Part shown: positions 10,326 to 19,509 of the stretch, in pieces
Layout of the letters: every line of letters begins with the position of its first letter
Position numbering within the stretch: the first letter of the stretch is position 1
Assembly: GCA_015654595.1 (NCBI GenBank)
Contig: JAATGQ010000041.1
Location: forward strand, 62,001 to 126,000
DNA: 64,000 nt
DNA from: Chitinophagales bacterium
GTDB taxonomy: Bacteria > Bacteroidota > Bacteroidia > Chitinophagales > Chitinophagaceae
Reading direction: 5' to 3'
The notes under the pieces: generated by a model
The model's database searches: none
What the model saw: only the letters and a program-made list of their open reading frames with translations
What the model was told of the DNA's origin: nothing
Made by a program: the position numbers and the translations under genes

Positions 10326-12551
10326 ATGGATTTCCTGTATTTGTTGAGGATACTGCTAAAAAGAAAATGGCTCATCGTAGGGGCTGGTATGGCTGCCGCA
10401 GTCATCGCCTACGTCCTTACAATGGGACAGCCCAAAAAATACCGCTCCTACGCCCAATTCTCAACCGGTTTTACAATTAATGATGAAGTAAAGATAGGCA
10501 ATGACAATGCGGACATTTTTGCCGCCGACGTCAAGTTCAACAACGTCATTGCCACGATGACCTCTCCCTCCGTGGTCAGTCTGCTTTCTTATAACCTGAT
10601 CCTGCACGACCTGCAAAGTTCCTCTCCCTTTAAGCACCTGAGCCCCAAACAGCTTCAGTCGCCGGTCTACCGCCAGGTCAACCAAAGACAAGCTATCGAA
10701 ATATACAGGAACAAGCTGAACAATATGACCCAGCTGGCCTCTTCTAATACGGACGAGAAGAACCTGCTGGAATTTCTGAGCCTCTATGGTTATGATTATA
10801 AGTCTCTCAACAGCATCCTCCTCGTACAACGCTATCAGCACACGGACTATATGGAGATCGACTGCATCAGCGAAAACCCTGATCTGTCGGCATACATCGT
10901 CAATACGCTGTTCCCGCAATTCCTTCGTTATTACAAAGGCGTCCGCAGCAGCAAGTCCAACGAATCCATCGATACGCTGCAAAGCCTGATGGATAAAAAG
11001 AAACAGGAGCTGGACGCCAGGAATAAAGCGCTGGTCGACGCTGGGGTAACAGCCGACATGAACGACGAGAACAGCAGCAACCGGGAAACGGTCAATAACC
11101 TCATCTCATCCCTGACCGAGGCGCAAAGCAGACAAACACAGATCACCTATGACCTCCAAAAGGTCAACCAGCGTATCAGCAACCTTTCCGGAGGACCCGC
11201 CGCTACCAATAAAACGGACAATTCGATAAACGACGAGCTCGTCATCCTTCGCCGGAATATGAACGACGCCTATCAGGCCTGGCTGAATTCTGGTAAAACC
11301 GACGCCGCTCTCGAAAAAAAATACGAAAATCTTAAAACAGACTACCAGGCAAAAGTTGCTTCTTCACAACCCAATATCGGCTCATCGACCCCTTCCAGCA
11401 CAAACGAAGAAACAAGATCCGCGCTCCTGCTGAAGAAAGGAGACCTTGAAGCCGACCTGAAAGCAGCCAACCAGACCATCGACGATATCCAGGGCAGGAT
11501 CAATGCGCTAAAAGGAACGCTGTCAAAAGATGCCTCAAAAAGCGCCATGGTAGAAACACTGATAAAAGATGCTGAACTGGCCAACCGGGAATACCTGGCA
11601 GCCAAACAGAAATATAGCGACGCCGTCGACATCACCAGCTCTTCAGTCAATAATTTCCGGCTGATCATCGGCGCTCAACCCGCAATCGATCCGGAACCCT
11701 CGAAAAGACTGGCTATCGTCGGTATGGCCGGCGCATCCGCCTTTATCATTACCATCCTCGTCCTCGTACTGCTGACCTACCTGGATTCTTCGATCAAGAC
11801 CCCCGTCATCTTCTCCAAGACGGTTGGACTCAAGCTGATCAGTCTCATCAATTTCATGAACCTGAAGGCAAAAGACCTCAAAGCCATCGTCACTACCCGG
11901 GAAACCACGGTGGACGCCTTTGATAACAAGCGGCATAATCAATTCCGCGAAGCCCTCCGCAAGCTGCGCTTTGAGATCGAACACAGCGGCAAGAAGATCC
12001 TGCTCTTCGCCAGCACCAAGAAAGGAGAAGGAAAAACAACGCTGATCCAGGCGCTTAGCTATAGCCTGAGCATGAGCAAAAAGAATATCCTGATCATCGA
12101 TACGAATTTCTGTAACCCTGATCTGACCGCTGCACTCAACGCCGATCCTATCCTCGAAAAGATTCATCCCGATAAAACCAATAGCCGCAGTATCGTAGAA
12201 CAAGTCCGCGACGCAGCCACCAAGGTCGGCGACCATATTTTCGCCATCGGCAGCGAAGGAGGCGATTATACGCCTTCCGAAGTACTGCCCAGGGAAAACC
12301 TGCTGCACCACCTCCAGGCACTGACTGCTGAGTTCGACTATATCTTCCTCGAAGGACCACCCTTAAACGATTTCACGGACAGTAAGGAACTGGTACAATA
12401 TGTGGATGGAGTTATCGCCATCTTCTCGGCCAACCATATCATCAAACAGATCGACAGACAATCCATGATGTTCTTCAATGAACTCAACGGAAAATTCGTC
12501 GGCGCCGTATTGAACATGGTAGACCTCGAAGACGTCAATACCGCCAGCTAG
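10326..12551 (+). CDS. Wzc/GumC-like polysaccharide co-polymerase with C-terminal P-loop ATPase (BY-kinase-like) domain
   Basis: ~741 aa; N-terminal Wzz-like domain (DFLYLLRILLKRKWLIVGAGMAA), coiled coil, second TM, Walker A FASTKKGEGKTTLIQAL and ILIIDTNFCNPDLT. Confidence 0.85.
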   Translation: MDFLYLLRILLKRKWLIVGAGMAAAVIAYVLTMGQPKKYRSYAQFSTGFTINDEVKIGNDNADIFAADVKFNNVIATMTSPSVVSLLSYNLILHDLQSSSPFKHLSPKQLQSPVYRQVNQRQAIEIYRNKLNNMTQLASSNTDEKNLLEFLSLYGYDYKSLNSILLVQRYQHTDYMEIDCISENPDLSAYIVNTLFPQFLRYYKGVRSSKSNESIDTLQSLMDKKKQELDARNKALVDAGVTADMNDENSSNRETVNNLISSLTEAQSRQTQITYDLQKVNQRISNLSGGPAATNKTDNSINDELVILRRNMNDAYQAWLNSGKTDAALEKKYENLKTDYQAKVASSQPNIGSSTPSSTNEETRSALLLKKGDLEADLKAANQTIDDIQGRINALKGTLSKDASKSAMVETLIKDAELANREYLAAKQKYSDAVDITSSSVNNFRLIIGAQPAIDPEPSKRLAIVGMAGASAFIITILVLVLLTYLDSSIKTPVIFSKTVGLKLISLINFMNLKAKDLKAIVTTRETTVDAFDNKRHNQFREALRKLRFEIEHSGKKILLFASTKKGEGKTTLIQALSYSLSMSKKNILIIDTNFCNPDLTAALNADPILEKIHPDKTNSRSIVEQVRDAATKVGDHIFAIGSEGGDYTPSEVLPRENLLHHLQALTAEFDYIFLEGPPLNDFTDSKELVQYVDGVIAIFSANHIIKQIDRQSMMFFNELNGKFVGAVLNMVDLEDVNTAS

Positions 12552-12565
12552 TCCGCCAGTCCGCT

Positions 12566-13348
12566 ATGAGTAAAACACAACTAAAAACAGAAAAAATAAT
12601 CCCCATGGATTCTTGCGTCCGTATTATGCGCCCCCTGTGTTCCCTATTGGCTATTCTTATTATCCATCATAGCATCGCCCATGCACAGCACTTGGCAGGC
12701 GGCCGCAAAAAGACGGACAGCGTCCCCGTCTTCCGCCATGAACCACCAACGGATTCGATGATCGAAAACAGGCTTGTCGCCCTGGCGCTGGAAGGCCCCA
12801 GATACTCGGCCTCCAACCACCAGGTGAAAGTATCCGCCGCCAACCTGCAAAAGGCAAAACGCTCCTGGATGAACCTGCTGTCGGTCTCGGTCAACTATAA
12901 CGACCAGTCCTTCGCAAAACCCTCGACACTCAACCAGACAGGTTATGTCTATCCAAAATATTTCTTTGGCCTGACCATCCCTATCGGTCTCTTCTTTACC
13001 ATGGGCCCGGATATCAAAGCCGCCAAAGAAACGATGGAGATCAATAAAAGCAACCAGGAAAGCCTGGCCCGCAATCTCCGTACGGAAGTCCTGGGAAAAT
13101 GGAAGCAATACAGGAATTACGGAGAGCTGATCCTTTTACAGAATACGATCGTCGTCGACCAGCAGACAGTGCTCGCCACCGCAGAAAAGAAGTTCAAAGA
13201 CGGCGGCTCCTTCGACGACTACAACAAACAAAATCACAGCTATAGCGACGAAAAGGCAAAGATGCTGAACCTTCAGCTCCAACAGGATCTCATCCGACTG
13301 GATATTGAAGCGCTGATCGGTACCAGCCTCGACTCGGTAATCAGATAG
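12566..13348 (+). CDS. Short TolC-like outer-membrane efflux/export protein
   Basis: 260 aa with signal-like N-terminus (SLLAILIIHHSIAHAQ) and TolC-type helices (ATAEKKFKDGGSFDDYNKQNHSYSDEKAKMLNLQLQQDLIRLDIEALIG); about half the length of canonical TolC; directly downstream of the Wzc-like gene. Confidence 0.6.
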   Translation: MSKTQLKTEKIIPMDSCVRIMRPLCSLLAILIIHHSIAHAQHLAGGRKKTDSVPVFRHEPPTDSMIENRLVALALEGPRYSASNHQVKVSAANLQKAKRSWMNLLSVSVNYNDQSFAKPSTLNQTGYVYPKYFFGLTIPIGLFFTMGPDIKAAKETMEINKSNQESLARNLRTEVLGKWKQYRNYGELILLQNTIVVDQQTVLATAEKKFKDGGSFDDYNKQNHSYSDEKAKMLNLQLQQDLIRLDIEALIGTSLDSVIR

Positions 13349-13349
13349 T

Positions 13350-14642
13350 ATGAGCAACACGCCCCCCACCCCGACAGCAGCAGCAGCCGGATCGGCCGCC
13401 ATCCCGCAACCGACCAGCAACTCCGGCGCCACCGCAGGCTCACCCGGCGCTGCGCCCACACCCGTCGCAGCCCAGCCAACCTCCGGCAACTCCACGCTTG
13501 CTGCCCTCTACCGGCTTTTCTCGAAAGCCTTCAACCTGCCGCTGCTCAATATCAGCCGCCTGGCCTGGGTTGACTACCTAAAAGGCATTGCCATCCTGCT
13601 CGTCGTCTACCGCCACGTACTGATCGGCATCCAACGCAGTGTTGCCGCCGCCAACGAACACGGCGCCGGCCTTACACCCGTCCCGGAATACCTCGAGACC
13701 GCCAACATGATCTTTTTCAGCTTCCGCATGCCCCTCTTCTTTATCCTCTCAGGGATCTTTATCAGCGGCAGCCTCGCCAAAAGAAGCCTTGGCAAGATAC
13801 TGGGTATAAAATTCGAGAACCTCATGTACCCCTATTTCATCTGGGTCACCCTGCAGGTCACACTCCAGATCATTCTCGGCAGCAACACGAACTCCAACAG
13901 ATCCCTCATCGACTATACTTATATCCTCTATCAGCCAAGATCACTCGACCAGTTCTGGTACCTGCCCGCATTATTCAACACCACAGCCATCTACCTGCTG
14001 GTAAAACACTACCTCAAGCCCCCTGCCTGGGGACAGATCCTGCTGGGTCTCGCCCTGTACTTCCTTTCTCACCTGGAATACTTCCATAGGATCAGCATGA
14101 TCTCCGACTGGATGGAATTTTACTTCTTCTTCGCACTGGGTGACATAATCTCGGTCTACTTCTTCCAGGAAAAAACGCAAAACTTCCTCAAGAGCCCGAT
14201 CACCCTGCTCTGCATTACGCCGATCTTTTTCCTGACGCAATGGTGCTACCTGAGCCACCCCTTTATGGATCATGTGACGGAATCAGGTGAAGCCCCCTTT
14301 ATGGCCGTTGCGCTGATCGGATGCTTCAGCATGTTTGTGCTTTCCTTGCGGATGCAGATCTGGGGAGTAATGAAATTCCTGCGGATCATCGGCTACCACT
14401 CCCTGTATATTTATGTAACCCATGTCTTTGTCGCCGCCCTCGTCAGGGTAGCGCTTACTAAATTCGGACATATCCACAACCCCTTTATCCTGCTGGCAGG
14501 TGGGATCTTCTTTGGTATCACCATCCCGATCATATTCTATAACCTCCTGATCGTAGACGGACCGCTGTGGTTTCTTTTCTCGTATAAAAAACGCAAAAAA
14601 CAAACGGGCTCCCCATCGGCAAAAACCAGCTTACCCTCATGA
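13350..14642 (+). CDS. Acyltransferase 3 family membrane protein
   Basis: 430 aa; RLAWVDYLKGIAILLVVYRHVLIG, FRMPLFFILSGIFISGSL; multi-TM; Pro/Ala/Ser-rich N-terminal ~50 aa. Confidence 0.85.
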   Translation: MSNTPPTPTAAAAGSAAIPQPTSNSGATAGSPGAAPTPVAAQPTSGNSTLAALYRLFSKAFNLPLLNISRLAWVDYLKGIAILLVVYRHVLIGIQRSVAAANEHGAGLTPVPEYLETANMIFFSFRMPLFFILSGIFISGSLAKRSLGKILGIKFENLMYPYFIWVTLQVTLQIILGSNTNSNRSLIDYTYILYQPRSLDQFWYLPALFNTTAIYLLVKHYLKPPAWGQILLGLALYFLSHLEYFHRISMISDWMEFYFFFALGDIISVYFFQEKTQNFLKSPITLLCITPIFFLTQWCYLSHPFMDHVTESGEAPFMAVALIGCFSMFVLSLRMQIWGVMKFLRIIGYHSLYIYVTHVFVAALVRVALTKFGHIHNPFILLAGGIFFGITIPIIFYNLLIVDGPLWFLFSYKKRKKQTGSPSAKTSLPS

Positions 14643-15217
14643 TGAACAGACGTACAGCACTCGGAAGGATCATCCTGACCGCTATTGGCGGAGGTTTTAT
14701 TTTTGGCGGCTATAAGTGGTACGACTGGCACAAATTGCCCGATTCGGCGTGGCTCATCCAACACAAACCCCTGCTGGCTTCACTGGCCGACACGATCATC
14801 CCTCCTACCGACACGCCCGGCGCTGGCGAAGCCAAGGTAGAAGAGTATATCATCGCCATGATCAGGGATTGTATAGACCGCAAGACCGGCAATAAGTTCG
14901 TAGACGGACTGAAAGAACTGGAACACTATTGCCACTCGGAATACAGCAAGCCTTTTGAACAGTTAAGCCTGGCCGACAAGAATAAAGTGCTGGATCATTT
15001 TGAAAAGAAGGCCCGGCCTTTCAATGCCCTCGTTGGAAAAGCAGAAAGCCTTTACCTGGGTTCCCCCTTCTTCGCCACCCTCAAGAAACTGACGGTAGAA
15101 GGCTATTGCACCTCTGAGCTGGGCGCTACAAAAGGACTGTCCTATCTCTATATCCCCGGACACTTCCAAGGCTGTATCCCGCTGCAGCCCGGCCAGAAAA
15201 GCTGGGCCACACGATAG
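14639..15217 (+). CDS. Gluconate 2-dehydrogenase subunit 3 family protein
   Basis: 192 aa; LLASLADTIIPPTDTPGAGEAKVEEYIIAMIRDC..LADKNKVLDHFEKKA..FFATLKKLTVEGYCTSELGATKGLSYLYIPGHFQGC. Confidence 0.85.
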   Translation: MMNRRTALGRIILTAIGGGFIFGGYKWYDWHKLPDSAWLIQHKPLLASLADTIIPPTDTPGAGEAKVEEYIIAMIRDCIDRKTGNKFVDGLKELEHYCHSEYSKPFEQLSLADKNKVLDHFEKKARPFNALVGKAESLYLGSPFFATLKKLTVEGYCTSELGATKGLSYLYIPGHFQGCIPLQPGQKSWATR

Positions 15218-15281
15218 ACCCCGCACACATCGCCCAAGCGCCAACCGCCCCCTCCAAGCCGCCAACCGCCCCAAAGCGCGG

Positions 15282-16445
15282 CTAAACTCTTGTCAACACC
15301 ATCTCGAACTTCTTCTTCTTCTTCAAGAACCACATCTCATAGTAGTTGTAAGACAACCACGCCACACAACCCACCGCCGCCAGACAAACCAGCGGATACA
15401 CCAGGTCGTACAACCACCTTGCCTCAGGATGCCCGATCTTTGTCGTAAACACCTTCAGCACCAGTTGACAGATCGCGGTATGAAAAAGATAAATACCAAA
15501 GGAGACCCGCCCCAGCGTCTTCAACAAGGGGATCTCCAGATGATAGATCGAGTTGTCGACAACAGCCGCCAGCAAGACATACCCAAAAAGGATATCACAG
15601 ATATAGTGATCCACGAATAACTGAAACCATAATTGCTCGGAACCGATCAGCGAAAGCACATACGCCAGCGCCATCAACGTCATTACTACTTGTATCCAGG
15701 GCTTGAAAAAAGTTCTGAAAAAACTGGCGTACCGCTCGCGGTTATAGAACAACAAGGCGGCAATAAGCCCCCCGCCAAACAGATCGAGCTTGTCCGTCAA
15801 CAACACATAGTTCATCAATACCACCTTTGCCTGCGGCCATTCAGGGAAGAAATGTGGAAGTATGAACACGATAAAAACACGCACCAGGATACTTAACAAG
15901 AACATCCCCGCCAACAAACTTTTTAGCCGTCGACGAAAATTGTTGATCAGGATCGGCCAGACCAGATAAAATTGCTCTTCGATACAAACCGACCAGCTCA
16001 CCTCGAACATCCCTTGATTGCTCCCGACAAAAGCGATCTGCATGTTCACCGAGAATAAGATCAGGAAAACTAAATTCAGCAGCATCGTCGGAAAATCGGT
16101 ATTGCTGACCCATCCCAACCTTGACGCCAGGTAAGGGCTGAAGAAGGTCAGAAAAAGCCCGTATCCAAGATAAAGCGGCCATATACGCAGCACACGCCGG
16201 AGATAAAAGTTGCGATAACTGACCGTTCCACTGGCATCCTTTTCCATCAACAGCAGATAACTGATCAAAAAACCACTGAGCACAAAGAAAAGGTTGACGC
16301 CCATCTTGCCCGTCTCATGAAACAAATTATACAGAAAGGGCGGAGCATCGGAATAAGCCTTCTTAAAGTCATAGGAATGCTGCATCAGCACCAGAAATGC
16401 CGCTATAAACCGTATCCCATCCAGATTTTTAAAGTAGACCTTCAT
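15282..16445 (-). CDS. Acyltransferase (OafA/YrhL, acyltransferase 3) family protein, tandem copy B
   Basis: Likely start at Met 16445 (MKVYFKNLDGIRFIAAFLVLMQHS); SWSVCIEEQFYLVWP; multi-TM. Confidence 0.85.
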   Translation of the reverse strand: MKVYFKNLDGIRFIAAFLVLMQHSYDFKKAYSDAPPFLYNLFHETGKMGVNLFFVLSGFLISYLLLMEKDASGTVSYRNFYLRRVLRIWPLYLGYGLFLTFFSPYLASRLGWVSNTDFPTMLLNLVFLILFSVNMQIAFVGSNQGMFEVSWSVCIEEQFYLVWPILINNFRRRLKSLLAGMFLLSILVRVFIVFILPHFFPEWPQAKVVLMNYVLLTDKLDLFGGGLIAALLFYNRERYASFFRTFFKPWIQVVMTLMALAYVLSLIGSEQLWFQLFVDHYICDILFGYVLLAAVVDNSIYHLEIPLLKTLGRVSFGIYLFHTAICQLVLKVFTTKIGHPEARWLYDLVYPLVCLAAVGCVAWLSYNYYEMWFLKKKKKFEMVLTRV

Positions 16446-16447
16446 GT

Positions 16448-17623
16448 TTAGATTCTGGTTTTGACCAATTCCCACTTTTTCTTTTTGAGCAGGAACCAAC
16501 GCTCATAATAGTTATAGGACAGATACGCAACGGTACAGGTGATCGTAGCATTGACCACCGGGTAAACTACATCATACAAAAGACGCGACTCGGGATGCCC
16601 GATCTTTGTCATAAATACCTTCAGCACCAGCTGACAGATCGCCGTATGAAAGAGATAGACGCCAAAGGTCACCTTCCCAAGGGTCTTTAACAAAGGATGC
16701 TCCAGCCGGTAAACGGAATTATCCACCACAGCCGCCAGCACCACATATCCATAAAGTATATCGCAGACATAGTGATCGAAGAAAGTAAGATATACGCCTT
16801 CTCCGGAACCGGGGTTGACCAGCGAGATCGTAAACGCCAGCGCCAGCAAGGTCATGATCCACTGCACACCAGGCTGAAACAGTTTTTTGAACAACTCCTG
16901 GTAACGTCCCTGACGATAGTCGTACAACAGGATAGCGGCGAACAACCCGCCGCCGAAAAGATCAAGCTTATCGAACAACATCAGATAATTGATATTCAGA
17001 TATTGATTCGACGGTACAGGCGGACGGACCGCAGGTAGGATATAGTAAAGCAATACGCGCATCAGGATACTCACCAAAAACATCCCCGCCAGCAAAAATT
17101 TTAGCTTCTTGCGGAAAATATTGACAAGAGGAGGCCAGACAAGATAAAATTGTTCTTCGATACAAACCGACCAGCTCACCTCGAAGATACCCTGGTTCCA
17201 ACCCACAAATCCCAATTGAAAATTGACAGCAAAAAGAAACAGGAATAAGCAGTTCAACAGCATCGTTGGCAGGTCCGATCCATTACCCAGTCCCAGCTTT
17301 TGCGTAACAAAAGGGGCGGCAAAGGTCAGCACGAGCCCATACCCCAGGTACAACGGCCAGATCCGCAAAACACGACGCATGTAGAAGCTGCGATAGCTGA
17401 TCGTACCCGTCGTGTCTTTTTCCACCAGCAGCAGATAACTGATCAAAAAGCCGCTGAGAATAAAAAACAGATTCACGCCAAGACGACCGGTATGTTCAAA
17501 ACATTTTTCGACAAAAGAGATGGATGGGGAATAATTGTATTTAAAAAAGAAAGAATGGTGCACCAACACCATAAATGCCGCCACAAACCTAATTCCATCA
17601 AGGTTCTTAAAATAAACTTTCAT
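16448..17623 (-). CDS. Acyltransferase (OafA/YrhL, acyltransferase 3) family protein, tandem copy A
   Basis: Likely start at Met 17623 (MKVYFKNLDGIRFVAAFMVLVHHS); FEVSWSVCIEEQFYLVWP; strongly similar along its length to the neighbouring copy B. Confidence 0.85.
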   Translation of the reverse strand: MKVYFKNLDGIRFVAAFMVLVHHSFFFKYNYSPSISFVEKCFEHTGRLGVNLFFILSGFLISYLLLVEKDTTGTISYRSFYMRRVLRIWPLYLGYGLVLTFAAPFVTQKLGLGNGSDLPTMLLNCLFLFLFAVNFQLGFVGWNQGIFEVSWSVCIEEQFYLVWPPLVNIFRKKLKFLLAGMFLVSILMRVLLYYILPAVRPPVPSNQYLNINYLMLFDKLDLFGGGLFAAILLYDYRQGRYQELFKKLFQPGVQWIMTLLALAFTISLVNPGSGEGVYLTFFDHYVCDILYGYVVLAAVVDNSVYRLEHPLLKTLGKVTFGVYLFHTAICQLVLKVFMTKIGHPESRLLYDVVYPVVNATITCTVAYLSYNYYERWFLLKKKKWELVKTRI

Positions 17624-17772
17624 TTTCGTTCGTTTTCCACCCCGCCGCTCATGCCGCCGGCAGGCAGTATATCGCTCAGGTCCAGGACCCGCTGTTGGGT
17701 TTGCTGGGTTATAGGGGTAAAAATAACGTGAATTCGCTATATTTATGCGTAAACATTTCAAATTGAAATACT

Positions 17773-19461
17773 ATGGGCGACCCCAGAAAGGGCAATAGTT
17801 ACGACGCGATAGTGGTAGGGTCTGGTATCAGCGGAGGCTGGGCAGCAAAGGAGCTATGCGAAAAAGGCCTCAAAACGCTGGTAATAGAAAGGGGTCGGAA
17901 TGTCGAACATATCAAAGATTATACAACCGCCTTTTTACACCCCTGGCAATTCCCACACCGGCTGAACAATACCATGAAGAACGTGGAAGATGATCCGGTC
18001 CAGAGTAATGCCTATAACGAAGGCAGCAGGCAATTCTATGTCAGCGACAAAGAACATCCCTATATACAGGACAAGCCTTTTAACTGGATACGCGGTTATC
18101 AGGTAGGCGGCCGCTCCCTGACCTGGGGCCGTCAGTGCTATCGCCTTAGCGATCTGGACTTCGAAGCCAACGCAAAAGAAGGGATTGCGGTAGACTGGCC
18201 CATACGCTATGCGGATATCGCCCCCTGGTATGACTATGTGGAGAAATTCGTAGGCATCAGCGGCCGCCCCGAAGGCCTGCCCCATCTCCCCGACGGCCAG
18301 TTCCTGCCCCCCATGGAGATGAACTGTATCGAAGATTATTTCGCCGGCCAGCTGAAGCATCGATATACGGATCGTATCGCCACCATCGGACGGGTAGCCA
18401 ACCTCAGCGAAGGCCATAACGGACGAGGTCCCTGCCAGTATCGCAACCTTTGCGACCGTGGCTGCCCCTTCAGCGGTTATTTCAGCAGCAACGCCGCCAC
18501 GCTTCCCGCAGCTGCCGCCACCGGCAACATGACCCTGCTGACCGACAGCATCGTCCAGGAAGTGATCTATGACGACCAGCAGCACAAAGTCACCGGCGTC
18601 CGTGTCATCGATGCACATACCCATGAGGTGACGGATTACTACGCCCGCATTATCTTCCTGAATGCCTCCACCGTCGCCACCGCGGCCATCCTGCTCAACT
18701 CTACGTCCCGCACCCATCCCGATGGACTAGGCAACACCAGCGGACAGGTAGGACATAACCTGATGGACCATTTCACCGGAACAGGTGCCACCGCCCAATA
18801 CGAAGGCTTTGCAGACAAATATTACACCGGCAGAAGACCCGTAGGTATTTATATTCCCCGCTTCCGCAATACCAGCCCCGCCAATAAACGTAAGGATTTT
18901 ATCCGTGGCTACGGCTTCCAGGGCAGCGGCGGCCGGTATGAATGGCCCGAACTGTCCTCCTCACCCGGATGGGGAGCCGACTATAAAAGGAATTTGAGTC
19001 AACCAGGCCCCTGGTCGCTATGGCTGGGCGCCTGGGGCGAGACCCTCCCCTATTACGACAATAAAGTGACACTCGATAAGGATCAGAAAGACAACTGGGG
19101 ACTGCCCATCCTAAGGATCTCCTTTGACTACCACGACAACGAAATTGCGATGAGAAAAGATATCCGCGCCTCCGCAGAAGAAATGCTGCACAAAGCCGGC
19201 TTCAGGAACATACACTCGTATAGCCATGCCGTGCCTGGCGGATCAGCCGTACATGAAATGGGAACGGCCCGGATGGGACGCGATCCAAAAACCTCCGTGC
19301 TCAACGGCAATAATCAATTGCACGAAGCAAAGAATGTGTTCGTCACCGATGGAAGCTGCATGACATCTTCGGCTACGCAAAACCCATCGCTGACCTATAT
19401 GGCCCTCACAGCAAGAGCCTGTGATTTCGCAGTAAATGAATTGAAGAAAGGGAACCTATAA
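17773..19461 (+). CDS. GMC-family oxidoreductase (gluconate/sugar dehydrogenase large-subunit type)
   Basis: 562 aa; FAD-binding GxGxxG (YDAIVVGSGISGGWAAKELCEKGLKTLVIERG) and C-terminal GMC motif (VFVTDGSCMTSSATQNPSLTYMALTARACDFA). Confidence 0.9.
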   Translation: MGDPRKGNSYDAIVVGSGISGGWAAKELCEKGLKTLVIERGRNVEHIKDYTTAFLHPWQFPHRLNNTMKNVEDDPVQSNAYNEGSRQFYVSDKEHPYIQDKPFNWIRGYQVGGRSLTWGRQCYRLSDLDFEANAKEGIAVDWPIRYADIAPWYDYVEKFVGISGRPEGLPHLPDGQFLPPMEMNCIEDYFAGQLKHRYTDRIATIGRVANLSEGHNGRGPCQYRNLCDRGCPFSGYFSSNAATLPAAAATGNMTLLTDSIVQEVIYDDQQHKVTGVRVIDAHTHEVTDYYARIIFLNASTVATAAILLNSTSRTHPDGLGNTSGQVGHNLMDHFTGTGATAQYEGFADKYYTGRRPVGIYIPRFRNTSPANKRKDFIRGYGFQGSGGRYEWPELSSSPGWGADYKRNLSQPGPWSLWLGAWGETLPYYDNKVTLDKDQKDNWGLPILRISFDYHDNEIAMRKDIRASAEEMLHKAGFRNIHSYSHAVPGGSAVHEMGTARMGRDPKTSVLNGNNQLHEAKNVFVTDGSCMTSSATQNPSLTYMALTARACDFAVNELKKGNL

Positions 19462-19509
19462 CCCCGCAGCCCACGCTGCCGCCAGCACCCGTATAACCCC
19501 ACAGCCGCA

